Shown here: positions 15,516 through 23,517 of the stretch, in pieces | How positions within the stretch are numbered: the first letter of the stretch is position 1 | How the letters are laid out: every line of letters starts with the position of its first letter | DNA from: Nitrospira sp. | Lineage (GTDB): Bacteria; Nitrospirota; Nitrospiria; Nitrospirales; Nitrospiraceae | Direction of reading: 5' to 3' | Length of the DNA stretch: 46,787 nucleotides | Assembly (NCBI GenBank): GCA_019636915.1 | Contig: JAHBWQ010000007.1 | Coordinates: 1-46,787 of the forward strand | Notes under the pieces: generated by a model | The model's database searches: none | Seen by the model: only the letters and a program-made list of their open reading frames with translations | What the model was told of the DNA's origin: nothing | Position numbers and translations under genes: made by a program

Positions 15516-16136
15516 TTACGGCCTCGGCTTGGGGGATGAGTCCGGGTGGTTTCTGGAGATCAGCATGACCCTGGTGGTCCTGGGCTCGTCGGTGGGCCTC
15601 TCTCTCATACTGAGGATGACCTCGCGAGGCTCAAATCCCCATTCCTCAAATGCGAGATGAGTGGTGGAACGGTAGTGAGTCCGGGATACCACCAATCCTT
15701 CGCCAGATTGGAGATCATAGCCCCGTACACGTTGATAGCCGCTTGCCGGCCGGTAGTCGTATAGGAATAGATGACTGTCGGGTGCCCAATGAAAATTTAG
15801 GACTTCCCCCTCCGTGATCACATCGATTTCCTGTACCACCATCGTGGAAAGATCGAGGAGACCCACGAGCGTGTGGTGGTCTACCGTGGAAAATGCCGCA
15901 TATCGCCCATTCGGCGATACCTGCACAAGACCGAATCGCTTTGGACGGAAATACAGGCCAGGTGCAATCGTCGATTCAGGCGGTAGGCTTTCTAGCGTGA
16001 GCCGACGAGGCGCTGCCGGATCAGCAGGGCTGATTACAAGGGTTTGCTGATCCGGGGAAAGATTCACAGGTGGGAAGGTGACGGGAGTCACCGTGCTGCA
16101 AGCCAACAAGCATCCCGTGTACACGAAGATGTTCAC
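15516..16136 (-). CDS. Putative lipoprotein with a propeller-like domain
   Basis: The open frame extends to 16334, but its first part overlaps the amidase gene in another frame. A GTG at 16136 with AGGTGG about 8 bases upstream gives MNIFVYTGCLLACSTVT, a short lipoprotein-like signal (lipobox LLAC). The 206-residue product contains segments of TolB/WD type: LSPDQQTLVISP, VQVSPNGRYAAFSTVDHHTLVGLLDLST and FHWAPDSHLFLYDYRP, i.e. two or three propeller blades, too few for a closed propeller. It starts 46 bases after the amidase stop on the same strand. The function is unknown, and the start is uncertain because the signal has no basic residue. Confidence 0.55.
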   Translation of the reverse strand: MNIFVYTGCLLACSTVTPVTFPPVNLSPDQQTLVISPADPAAPRRLTLESLPPESTIAPGLYFRPKRFGLVQVSPNGRYAAFSTVDHHTLVGLLDLSTMVVQEIDVITEGEVLNFHWAPDSHLFLYDYRPASGYQRVRGYDLQSGEGLVVSRTHYRSTTHLAFEEWGFEPREVILSMRERPTDEPRTTRVMLISRNHPDSSPKPRP

Positions 16137-16182
16137 TGAAGGCCACCTGTAGGGACAACCGAGCTTTGCAAGAGTACGTTGC

Positions 16183-16923
16183 TCAGAGTCCGGGGATGGG
16201 CCGTGTTGTCGCACCAGCCCAGAAGTAGTTTCCATCGGCGTCTTTATACCAATGGGCATTGCCGTTGACGCTGAGTCCATTGCTTGTCCAGCCTTGATAC
16301 GAGAGCTTTTTGCCGCCCTTGACCGTGCGGACAAGGGGAGCGGCGGAGGTCGGAGCCATTTCTCGAATGTTCACGTCGACGCGAGTCTGCACGATACCCG
16401 GTTTCTTCACAAAATTAAACGTAGCCGGACTCTGATGGATGTCATTGGCCATGTCGACGAGCTTGTCGAGGTCGACTTCGAGCCCGGGGCAGGTCTTATC
16501 GCCACGGATCTCACGATGGCCGATGATATGATCACGATCGCAGGGGATCGTCCACCGTCGGCAAATCTCCTCGACCAAGCCGGCGCTGGCCTGATATAGC
16601 GCGTCCGACCAAGGCGTATCCTCTGATCCCTCGTGCTCAATTCCGATCGTATACCAATTAGGGCTCACATCGGCCTTCAATAATCGCCAGGTGGGAGAGA
16701 CGATGCGGCCTGCATGCCAGGCTCGATCACTTTCCCCCACATATTGATGAATCTCCCCTGTCTTTCCAATTCCATAATGAGCGGATACACCCGATTCCTC
16801 ATTCGTGAACCACGCGTCCGTCCCCTTGAGGGTGCCCTCCATGATATGAATAACGACTGCTTCCGGTCTGTACCCCTCCCGCCCCTTGTCTTTGTTTGGA
16901 CTGCCGATCCAGTGGATTGCCAT
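16183..16923 (-). CDS. Zinc-dependent N-acetylmuramoyl-L-alanine amidase (Amidase_2) with SH3-like tail
   Basis: The ATG at 16923 is chosen because AAGGAGGG lies 6 bases upstream; an in-frame start 27 bases earlier lacks this. The 246-residue protein has the Amidase_2/PGRP fold: VVIHIMEG with H26, AHYGIGKTGEIHQYV, AWHAG, YTIGIEHEG, and GHREIRGDKTCPG with H136 and C145. H26, H136 and C145 fit the zinc ligands of T7-lysozyme-type amidases, which cut the MurNAc-L-Ala bond of peptidoglycan. Residues 175-240 (VNIREMAPTSAAPLVRTVKG...WYKDADGNYFWAG) look like a bacterial SH3 domain for wall binding. No signal peptide is seen, so export is unexplained. A phospholipase D-like gene lies upstream. Confidence 0.88.
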   Translation of the reverse strand: MAIHWIGSPNKDKGREGYRPEAVVIHIMEGTLKGTDAWFTNEESGVSAHYGIGKTGEIHQYVGESDRAWHAGRIVSPTWRLLKADVSPNWYTIGIEHEGSEDTPWSDALYQASAGLVEEICRRWTIPCDRDHIIGHREIRGDKTCPGLEVDLDKLVDMANDIHQSPATFNFVKKPGIVQTRVDVNIREMAPTSAAPLVRTVKGGKKLSYQGWTSNGLSVNGNAHWYKDADGNYFWAGATTRPIPGL

Positions 16924-17065
16924 GGGTTCCCTCCTTGAGCGTTGCCTCATCTTCTCTGCCGACTACTGCCCTCAGTCTCGATCCAGGGCGGCAGTCACGG
17001 TCGAGCGTGAACGAACCTCCCTGCCGGTCTATCTCTTGGTCGGGATATGAAACGACATCGTCGTG

Positions 17066-18757
17066 CTAGTTCGCTTCATGGTTCCCAACGAAATAGCGTC
17101 GTTTGATGTCATGTTCTGAACCCTTCTTGTAATGGATTGGCACCCACTTGCTCCAGTCCTCGTACAGATCTTGTGGTTTCCAAGTATTGATTGCCGCTGA
17201 CCCGAATTGCTCAATGTGACGCTTGACTGACTCACGAAATCGATGGTGGGCAAACAAGCGCATGAATTCACCGAAGTAGATATCTGCCACGCGTTGATTA
17301 CCTCGGATCACCACCATGTTTTCGTCGTTGGTACTTACGCTGGCTTCGCTGAAATTTGCGGACCCTGTCAACGTGAGGGGGGCATTGCCTAATGGGTCTA
17401 TGAGCATGAACTTCGTGTGGATCCAGTTCACATTGACACCGATACCATTGCCTTCCTGATGCCACCCATCGATCCAGTCCACAAATATGTTGTTGCCTAA
17501 TGCCATGCCAACATTTGGCAAACGGCGGATGCGTTCGATCTCAGCAATAGCTGCCGCACGTGACGCTGCATTGCCTCCATTGACGTATTTGTCCAACATC
17601 GCGAATCGCAACACGCCATCGTTCTTGTCAAATACCGGGCGAAAGTCCTTAACGATGCCGAATGGGAAGGTCATGAATAACGGTTTGGGGGAATTGGCCA
17701 GCTCGATCCACCAGTCAAACACTCCGCGGCCATGATGTGGAGAAAAGATGGGTGTCAGCGCATCGGACTCGTCTCTAGGAGGCAAGGCATTGTCGGTCTC
17801 CGCCCAATCCTTGAGGTTTTCGGCAGGCGGGTCATTTTTGAGTTGGTCCCAATAGGCAAGAAACTGCTTGGCCAACGGGCCATCGTGAATCACGTGCCCG
17901 ACGTTGAGTTGCCCATACAGTGCATTGCGGCTGATATTGGTTGAGCCGGTCCAGACCGAAGTGGGCCTGCCGTTCTTACTGAGTACGATGAATTTGTTGT
18001 GCATCAGTTTCGCATTGACGCGCGGAAAGCAAATGCTCTTGATCTGTGCGTCAGCGATTGCCTGCGCGTTGGTCTTGCCGGTATCGTCGTCCAACCCGTG
18101 ATAAATGATTGCGACATCTGCCCCGGCCTGCTTGGCCGTTTTGAATGCCGTCAATACGTCTGTCCATGGCTGTTGTTCAGGTCGGTGCAGCTCATAGAAG
18201 GCGGCGCGCAAACTATAGGTCTTGTCCGTTGCCTTCGCGATGAATTCCAGCAATGCCGGAACGAGGTCGCGTCCCAACCATGCATAGGCCGGCTCGCCGG
18301 CTTCGTCGAGCGTCTGACCTGGGAAGCGTTTGACAAAGGCTTGCGATGCGATGGCGCCTCGATTGAAGTGCACTTCGTGTTTGTCATCGGCCAGAGGTTC
18401 CGTACTGATCGTGATGGTGGTCGCGGATTTTTCTGCGAGTGCACCAGGTCGCTTGTACATAGGAATGACCCGGTAGCGATATCTGTATCCTGGTTTGGCT
18501 GTGTAGTCGGCCCACTGGAACGCCTGGAAAGGATGCTCATGACTGCTGACATCATTCAATCCGGTAGAGGGGCGGATGCTGGGAAAGGTCTTGTTCCCCC
18601 TCAACCATATGGTTTCGTCTTCGATGAGGTCAGTACGCTGGATGGCAAATCCCAGGAGCCCCTTTGCGTCCGACTCTTTCATGTCGAATGCAAGGAAAAT
18701 GACATGGGTTCCGCTGATCGCCCTGACGTTGACCAGTCCTGAGGCCGTTGTTCGCAT
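17066..18757 (-). CDS. Phospholipase D-like protein with two HKD motifs
   Basis: A 563-residue protein. GGAGGA stands 6 bases before the ATG. The first 125 residues are beta-rich and include a GYRYRYRVIPMY strand typical of an Ig/FN3-like domain. Two PLD half-sites follow: H253-x-K255 in LMHNKFIV with GSTNIS after it, and H447-x-K449 in WIHTKFMLID with GSANFS after it. The Asp of the first HKD is not in its standard place (VLSKNG), while the second has ID. Two complete halves predict a phosphotransfer enzyme using a phosphohistidine intermediate, on phospholipid or nucleic acid. No signal peptide is visible. It lies upstream of the amidase gene on the same strand, 142 bases apart. Confidence 0.85.
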   Translation of the reverse strand: MRTTASGLVNVRAISGTHVIFLAFDMKESDAKGLLGFAIQRTDLIEDETIWLRGNKTFPSIRPSTGLNDVSSHEHPFQAFQWADYTAKPGYRYRYRVIPMYKRPGALAEKSATTITISTEPLADDKHEVHFNRGAIASQAFVKRFPGQTLDEAGEPAYAWLGRDLVPALLEFIAKATDKTYSLRAAFYELHRPEQQPWTDVLTAFKTAKQAGADVAIIYHGLDDDTGKTNAQAIADAQIKSICFPRVNAKLMHNKFIVLSKNGRPTSVWTGSTNISRNALYGQLNVGHVIHDGPLAKQFLAYWDQLKNDPPAENLKDWAETDNALPPRDESDALTPIFSPHHGRGVFDWWIELANSPKPLFMTFPFGIVKDFRPVFDKNDGVLRFAMLDKYVNGGNAASRAAAIAEIERIRRLPNVGMALGNNIFVDWIDGWHQEGNGIGVNVNWIHTKFMLIDPLGNAPLTLTGSANFSEASVSTNDENMVVIRGNQRVADIYFGEFMRLFAHHRFRESVKRHIEQFGSAAINTWKPQDLYEDWSKWVPIHYKKGSEHDIKRRYFVGNHEAN

Positions 18758-18987
18758 GAGGTTCCTCCATGGCTTGGCTCATTTTCTGTGCATCAAATCA
18801 CACGACGGTGTGTCTAAATGCACTAAGCGTGCTGTTCCGAGTTCGCCGATCTCTCGAATCTCATGATCAGCAACCAGGTTCGATTCACCATCCATGAGCA
18901 GAGGCCAGGGTGACCCTGATTGAAGGATTGGTCAAGGTGCTCGGCTCAGGTTGACGGTCTTGTTTCGATGCAACCTCCTGGTCTCGC

Positions 18988-19380
18988 TCAGGAGACAATA
19001 AACTGCGCCGTTCCTCTCAAATACACGGCCGAATAGAGGAGCTGCGGACCTGGAGGTGGCCCAGCAATTGTGGTTGGAGCCGTTGTCCTGACTCCCAGTA
19101 CTTTAATCCTTGTCCCGCTGGACTGAGGCATCACGGTGACTGCAGGCACGACCAGTGAAAATGACACGGTTCGTAGATCAGGAATCGCTTCGAGTGTGAC
19201 CGTGACGACCTGACCGAGAGCTGTCTCCTCGATATGGATCTCCGCACCGCTGAAGGAGAGGCTCAGAAGATTGTCACGATAACTGAAAATCGGTCCGCCC
19301 AAAATACTCGTCGTGGAGTAGGTGACGTGAATGGTCCCACCACTGAGTTCGAATAGGTTCGCATTCGTAAAGCCGTCCAT
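18988..19380 (-). CDS. Beta-rich protein of unknown function
   Basis: GGAGG stands 9 bases before the ATG at 19380 (a second ATG 6 bases upstream is too close to it), so the longer frame that runs up to 19524 is not used. The 130-residue product MDGFTNANLFELSGGTIHVTYST... is almost entirely beta strand, with a Pro-rich linker TTIAGPPPGPQ near 105-115 and a final YSAVYLRGTAQFIVS. There is no signal peptide, Cys or catalytic motif. I recognise no family. It lies in the minus-strand accessory block between the ATP-grasp operon (397 bases upstream) and the PLD-like gene (230 bases downstream), so it is probably transcribed alone. Confidence 0.6.
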   Translation of the reverse strand: MDGFTNANLFELSGGTIHVTYSTTSILGGPIFSYRDNLLSLSFSGAEIHIEETALGQVVTVTLEAIPDLRTVSFSLVVPAVTVMPQSSGTRIKVLGVRTTAPTTIAGPPPGPQLLYSAVYLRGTAQFIVS

Positions 19381-19777
19381 GGTCATTTCCTCCGTACAAT
19401 AAGGTAGATAAAGAGACCGCCTTGATTCATCCTTGTGACGATAAGGCTTTTGTTTTCTGTGCCTCGATGACCAGTTCGACAGTCCCAGGTGCGTCATATC
19501 GTTTGCGATGCAATCATCGTGCAATGCGCACGGTTTTTATGAATCATGCGTCCCTTCAATGGTTTCAACAGTTCAGTAGAGTCTTCTTTCGCTGAGGGAT
19601 GTATCAAGATCGATACGAATAGCATCGTATTTGATCCAGTGGCTATAGGACCGGACCATATTCCACATATTCAAAGGGGGCATAAGTTTGTTCTGAATGG
19701 GTGTGTGAGCGGGAATTAGCCGACAGCGAACTCCTCAAGCCGGAACAGCAAACTGTTCTGTGCAGGTTGGACCCGTC
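19381..19777. other. Gene-free stretch between the ATP-grasp operon and the beta-rich gene
   Basis: No credible ORF. Short hairpins are possible: GAACAG-CAAA-CTGTTC near 19743-19758, shortly after the ATP-grasp stop on the minus strand, and ATACGA/TCGTAT near 19616-19633. Neither has a T tract. The promoter of the beta-rich gene must lie near 19400-19500. Confidence 0.4.
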
Positions 19778-20698
19778 CTACAGTCCTGCAAGATGCAGCG
19801 CAATCGCGTGTGAGATCTGCTGACCGGTCGCACTCTCAAACACGCTGTACGCTGGGCTGGGATTAACTTCAAAACAATACACTCTGCCGTCAGGGGAAAA
19901 TCTCAAATCAAGGCCGGCTAGGCCAAGGTCCATCTCCTCCGTCAGGCGCACACATGCGTCTTCCACATCGTCGGGTAATTCAAATGAGTTAAACTGCGCA
20001 CCTTGAGGCGACCGATCGTATCGATAGTCGATGGCGGCGCTATGCACTCTGGTTGCAAATACGTGTCGGCCGGCGACATGGACCCTTACATCAAATCCGT
20101 CAACCCACTCTTGAACTTGGATAGGACAATGTTTGAGGAGACTCAGGCGGTCTCGATCGCGCCTTGTAAACTCCGTGACGATGGATCGTTCGCCGCTGAT
20201 CGATTTGACGATGGTGCGAGGGTGTTGCTCACAGAAAGCTAAGATCGTCTCCGAATCACTTGAGACAAGGGTCTCGGGGATGTAAAAGCGTCGACGGATC
20301 AGGAGCGCTTGATAAGGTTTGGAATTATTGGAGGCATTTGCGTAAGTCCGATTGACGACTCGAGCTGGGGTTAATTCCAGCCATTCTTCCAGCGCACAGT
20401 GGGTCTTGCAGGCGTGGATTACTCTCGGATCATCAGCGTGACGCTGCTGAAGCTCGGGGAGCGCAGCCCAACTTGCCAGCCGGGTGTAGGCACCCACTAC
20501 TTCTTCAAGCGCAACTCTGCCATCCGGTCCTTCGAGGTAGCCAGATAAACCCATTTCATTGCTTTGAACGAAGCATGTTGATTTGGATACCTGTTGTTGG
20601 TCCCAGAAGAAGAAATCCATTCCCAGACGAGCCAGCGCATTCGCAGTTAAGGTCATGGGTGATTCAGTGGGGACACCCAGTAGTAGGACTCTGTTCAT
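19778..20698 (-). CDS. ATP-grasp ligase of the RimK / graspetide-synthetase type
   Basis: A 306-residue cytosolic enzyme. The N-terminal pre-ATP-grasp domain starts MNRVLLLGVPTESPMTL. K127 lies in NNSKPYQALLIRRRFYIPETL, which matches the N-S-K...P-T segment of MvdD/RimK-like enzymes. K165 in IVKSISG is the nucleotide lysine, E197 in IQVQEWVDG the adenine-side acid, and the Mg site is intact: D264 in AGLDLRF, E277 and N279 in CFEVNPSP. The ending SVFESATGQQISHAIA resembles that of MvdD (ELTGLPIS), whose family forms omega-ester or omega-amide bonds on ribosomal peptides. The reaction would activate a side-chain carboxylate with ATP. The gene overlaps its degenerate partner by 4 bases and is last in a four-gene operon with a tyrosinase. 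Confidence 0.85.
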   Translation of the reverse strand: MNRVLLLGVPTESPMTLTANALARLGMDFFFWDQQQVSKSTCFVQSNEMGLSGYLEGPDGRVALEEVVGAYTRLASWAALPELQQRHADDPRVIHACKTHCALEEWLELTPARVVNRTYANASNNSKPYQALLIRRRFYIPETLVSSDSETILAFCEQHPRTIVKSISGERSIVTEFTRRDRDRLSLLKHCPIQVQEWVDGFDVRVHVAGRHVFATRVHSAAIDYRYDRSPQGAQFNSFELPDDVEDACVRLTEEMDLGLAGLDLRFSPDGRVYCFEVNPSPAYSVFESATGQQISHAIALHLAGL

Positions 20699-21414
20699 CT
20701 TGACTCAACCAAAGTCTCATCGATTGCTGCCACAAGCGCATCCCCACCTGTCGCAAACGGAGGGAGTGGAGTCAACCGTGTGAAGACTGGTCGACCCGAT
20801 GAAAGATAAAAATCGGCCCGGCAGAGTTGGATATTTGCCAAGCGCGCCAGAGCGCACAGGCGATCGTTGTCTCGATCTGCGAGAATGCTAAATGGATCAA
20901 CGACTCGACTTCCAACGACGAATGCGAAGGCGTGATTCGTCCCTGCCCTTGCCAACGACGTCTGGTCGGTCTCCTCAGATGACCATGGAGCAACCGCAAA
21001 TCCGACCTGTGCCGCCAACGAGCGCCAGTGCCCATCACTAAAGCACTGGCCGTAGAGATTGGCACCGGTTGGGCGGTTCAAAACTGGGCAAGTAAGCATT
21101 TCCAAAAACGCAGCAACGGCCGCCCGCCATTCCTCTGCAAGAAAGAGTGAGTCGGCGGCACGTCCTGTTGTGGAAACCACGGGAGGTAGTTCATGAAGGC
21201 GATTGATCAAGCCTGCAAGTCGATTATCCAAGGTCAGACCACGGGAAAGGCAAAGGCTGGCATGGGTGGAGTTCGTGCCAATAGACAAGCGAAGGTCGGA
21301 TTTGATCAGGACTTCTTCCGGGAGGACGAGTTCGACCTGACGCCCCCTGGTTTGCAGTTGTCTTGCAAGCCAGAGGGCATGGGTATCTTCCGGAGAACAC
21401 AATATACAAATCAT
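20695..21414 (-). CDS. Degenerate ATP-grasp homologue (probable pseudoenzyme partner)
   Basis: A 239-residue protein. Its start MICILCSPEDTHALWLARQL is typical of the pre-ATP-grasp domain of MvdD-like ligases, and TLDNRLAGLINRLHELPP and CPVLNRPTGANLYGQCF follow the same order as in the intact ligase downstream. The C-terminal part ARLANIQLCRADF...PVFTRLTPLPPF aligns with GLAGLDLRF...YCFEVNPSPAY of that ligase, but the Mg-binding Glu and Asn are replaced by R213 and T215, and the lysine of the SKPYQ segment is missing; only D201 remains. It therefore should not turn over ATP and may serve as a scaffold or substrate-recognition subunit. It overlaps the ligase by 4 bases and follows the tyrosinase by 17 bases. 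Confidence 0.65.
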   Translation of the reverse strand: MICILCSPEDTHALWLARQLQTRGRQVELVLPEEVLIKSDLRLSIGTNSTHASLCLSRGLTLDNRLAGLINRLHELPPVVSTTGRAADSLFLAEEWRAAVAAFLEMLTCPVLNRPTGANLYGQCFSDGHWRSLAAQVGFAVAPWSSEETDQTSLARAGTNHAFAFVVGSRVVDPFSILADRDNDRLCALARLANIQLCRADFYLSSGRPVFTRLTPLPPFATGGDALVAAIDETLVESR

Positions 21415-21431
21415 TCTCTCAGCCTATGTGC

Positions 21432-22643
21432 CTATGGATTGTGACTATGCCCGCCGAGAATATCATTTCTCCGATTGAGCAAGTCTTCCTGCAGACCCGT
21501 CACATCCGGTGACGAACCCGGGTTAATCCCAAAGGCAGCTTGGGATAAATCCGGTCTCAACTCAGGTCGGATAAATGGTTCACCGAACGGTACTTCCCGG
21601 ATCTCTTTCACCTCTTTCGGACCGCCTTCCTTAAGCTCTTTGGGAAGCAGTTCTTTTGGTTGTCCCTCCTTCAATTCTTTCGGTAAGCCCTCCTTGAGTT
21701 CCTTGGGCAGGCGCTCCTTCAATTCCTTAGATACACGCTCCTTTAGCTCTTTCGGCTGTAGTTCCTTGAATTCCTTGGGGAGTCTTTCTTTGAGTTCCTT
21801 TGGCTGCCGGTCCTTCAACTCCTTGAAGAGAACCTTAGGTCTGCATTCGGGGTCTACCGTATCATAGGTATATCCCAAGGCTCGATGGTCTAGGAGATCA
21901 GCCGGCCTAACGTTTTCAGGTGTCACCGTCCAAGGCGTCACACCGAAGGGGATGGATGTACCGTTCCAGGGCCACATGGTGTCGTTCAGGTTGTGGCCTG
22001 TCGGTCCTCCAGATAGCGGAAGAAATGCCTGGAACCCCACCTCTCCCTGGTGCTGGTTGATCCATTCCGCCCAGAGCCTATCCACATTGCAGTGGATTAA
22101 CCAGAAGACAGGGTCTCGAGGGGCAATGGAGGCATTGCCAACATCTCCACCAACCCACACATGGGCAGCACCATGAGGTGATTCAATTTGGCGAAAGGTG
22201 GAATAACTGGAGCTTGCCATGTTTGCTGCAATTGTGCCGCCCGTTCCTGGGGAGGAAAAGATATTGAAGCTGTTCCGACGCAACCCCCAGCTCGAAAATG
22301 GACCGGTCGTAAGATTGCCAGTACCTGCTTGGCCAGGACCTCCCATGAAGTCATCCCGCCAAATCAGACTTTCTGTTCCTGCAGGATTAAGATTCTCGGC
22401 TGTCCAATCCCAGTATGGAAGATTCACAGAAGGGTCTATGGACTGCAGTGCTCGTTCGAGACGTACGATATACTCTCGATGCCATGGGAAAAACGCCGGC
22501 CCTCCATGACCATGCCCTAAGGCACCCTGATGCTGTTGTACAAAGGTGTCGTAGCCACCGTCCGCGCGTAATTGATTGATCGCGTTCGTGAATGCCAGCC
22601 GTTCTGCTGCTGTTAAGCGAGTAAGGTTTTTACGGCATCCCAT
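21432..22643 (-). CDS. Tyrosinase-family type-3 copper oxidase with K/E octad tail
   Basis: A 403-residue protein with the tyrosinase core in residues 1-265. The CuA site is H38 (QQHQG), H46 (GHGHGG) and H55 (FFPWHREY); the CuB site is H157 and H161 (SPHGAAHVW) and H184 (FWLIHCNVDRLW). It should oxidise phenols or catechols to quinones. No signal peptide is present. Residues 273-349 are about nine repeats of eight residues with consensus PKELKERL, an unusual Lys/Glu-rich tail, followed by a 55-residue C-terminus ending GGHSHNP. AGGGAGGG precedes the ATG. It starts 1 base after the stop of the His-rich gene and is followed after 17 bases by two ATP-grasp homologues. This neighbourhood, rather than the core, is unusual. 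Confidence 0.9.
   Translation of the reverse strand: MGCRKNLTRLTAAERLAFTNAINQLRADGGYDTFVQQHQGALGHGHGGPAFFPWHREYIVRLERALQSIDPSVNLPYWDWTAENLNPAGTESLIWRDDFMGGPGQAGTGNLTTGPFSSWGLRRNSFNIFSSPGTGGTIAANMASSSYSTFRQIESPHGAAHVWVGGDVGNASIAPRDPVFWLIHCNVDRLWAEWINQHQGEVGFQAFLPLSGGPTGHNLNDTMWPWNGTSIPFGVTPWTVTPENVRPADLLDHRALGYTYDTVDPECRPKVLFKELKDRQPKELKERLPKEFKELQPKELKERVSKELKERLPKELKEGLPKELKEGQPKELLPKELKEGGPKEVKEIREVPFGEPFIRPELRPDLSQAAFGINPGSSPDVTGLQEDLLNRRNDILGGHSHNP
21594..21833 (-). repeat. 24-bp tandem repeats encoding PKELKERL-like octads
   Basis: About nine copies in the tyrosinase gene; one is extended by four residues (PKELLPKELKEG). Consensus in protein: [QLV]-[PS]-K-E-[LFV]-K-E-[RGL]. The repeats give an amphipathic, charge-rich segment. 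Confidence 0.85.
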
Positions 22644-22644
22644 G

Positions 22645-22992
22645 TCACCCTCCCTGGGTCGCTTTGCGGCGACCAGTCTTTTTAGCCTTGGTTGTGGTCA
22701 CGCGTTTACGACCGTGATTTGTGTGACCATGCCCCGGACTGTCATGCCCGCCAGGCATGATAATGCGGCCCGGTGCATCAAACATGTAGCCGTAATCGAC
22801 GAAATGCTTGGCCAGTTCCTTAAGCTCCGGCGACATGAAGTAGGCTTCGTCACACGCCCACATCGAGAGACCGGATTCGGCATGGTGATGAGAAACCTTG
22901 TATTTTCGCTTTCCGACGATGACTGTCCCATTGGGGTGATCATCTTGAATAATCACCTCAACACCCTTGTACATAAAGCGAGTCTCAGTCAT
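22645..22992 (-). CDS. His-rich small protein, possible tyrosinase copper partner
   Basis: A 115-residue protein, first in the tyrosinase operon, with AAGGAGGG 5 bases before the ATG. It is rich in possible copper ligands: HHH at 35-37, C47 and M44 in SMWACDEAYFM, then H83, H88, H90 and H93 in GGHDSPGHGHTNHG. The last 22 residues are basic (KRVTTTKAKKTGRRK). Streptomyces tyrosinases need a His-rich caddie protein (MelC1) encoded just upstream; position, size and composition fit a similar role here, but I see no MelC1-like fold or signal peptide, so this is inference. It ends 1 base before the tyrosinase start, so the two are surely co-translated. Confidence 0.65.
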   Translation of the reverse strand: MTETRFMYKGVEVIIQDDHPNGTVIVGKRKYKVSHHHAESGLSMWACDEAYFMSPELKELAKHFVDYGYMFDAPGRIIMPGGHDSPGHGHTNHGRKRVTTTKAKKTGRRKATQGG

Positions 22993-23517
22993 GGGGCCCT
23001 CCTTATTAGCTCGAAGTTACTGTGCTCGCGTTTACCGATGGATTGTGCTCAATTAATTCCTTCCGATTCGTCTTTGCCAAGTGTGACACTACGTACAAGC
23101 GTGGGACTCGTAACAGTCTTTACAATTATTGTTGTGTCACGATGAGCCTTGATTTAGAAGGTTCAACTCAGTGTTCTTGAAGCGATCTCCAGGCATTTCT
23201 TGTGCCTCAGTTTCATTTAGTGTGAAGTGCATGCATTCCACCGGATTCGACGATATGTTTCAAAGTGCGACAGGCCTGTTTATATCCAAAATGATTCTGG
23301 TGTGGATCAGAAAAGATACAGAGGGTATCGGAGACGGTAGTTGCCAAAGGTATTCTATCCAATGCGATTCGAACTCGGCCGTTTGAGAGCATCTGTTTCG
23401 GCAGGTAGTTGGTTGCCGATGTACAAATTGTCGAGCCGATCGCGGCATTCCATGCGATCTTACTGCCTCGACAACGCAACTGTGTATGGAGCATGAAGCC
23501 GAGAAAGAAATGGCGGC
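22993..23517. other. Gene-free stretch upstream of the tyrosinase operon
   Basis: This must hold the operon promoter. A perfect 11-base palindrome AGTGTGACACT lies near 23080-23090 and its half GTGTCAC recurs inverted near 23133-23139; these could bind a regulator. I searched for a short precursor peptide with a ribosome binding site and saw none. A 101-residue minus frame near 23213-23520 cannot be excluded but looks non-coding. Confidence 0.35.

Noticed and set aside
18840-18900. tRNA-like T-loop (GGTTCGATTC)
   Set aside because: No acceptor stem, anticodon arm or D-loop could be built around it. Similar GGTTCAAA-type words elsewhere fall inside genes.
21475-21867. Plus-strand frame of 130 residues, Ser-rich
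   Set aside because: It is the reverse of the KELKE octad array in the tyrosinase gene and has no independent coding features.
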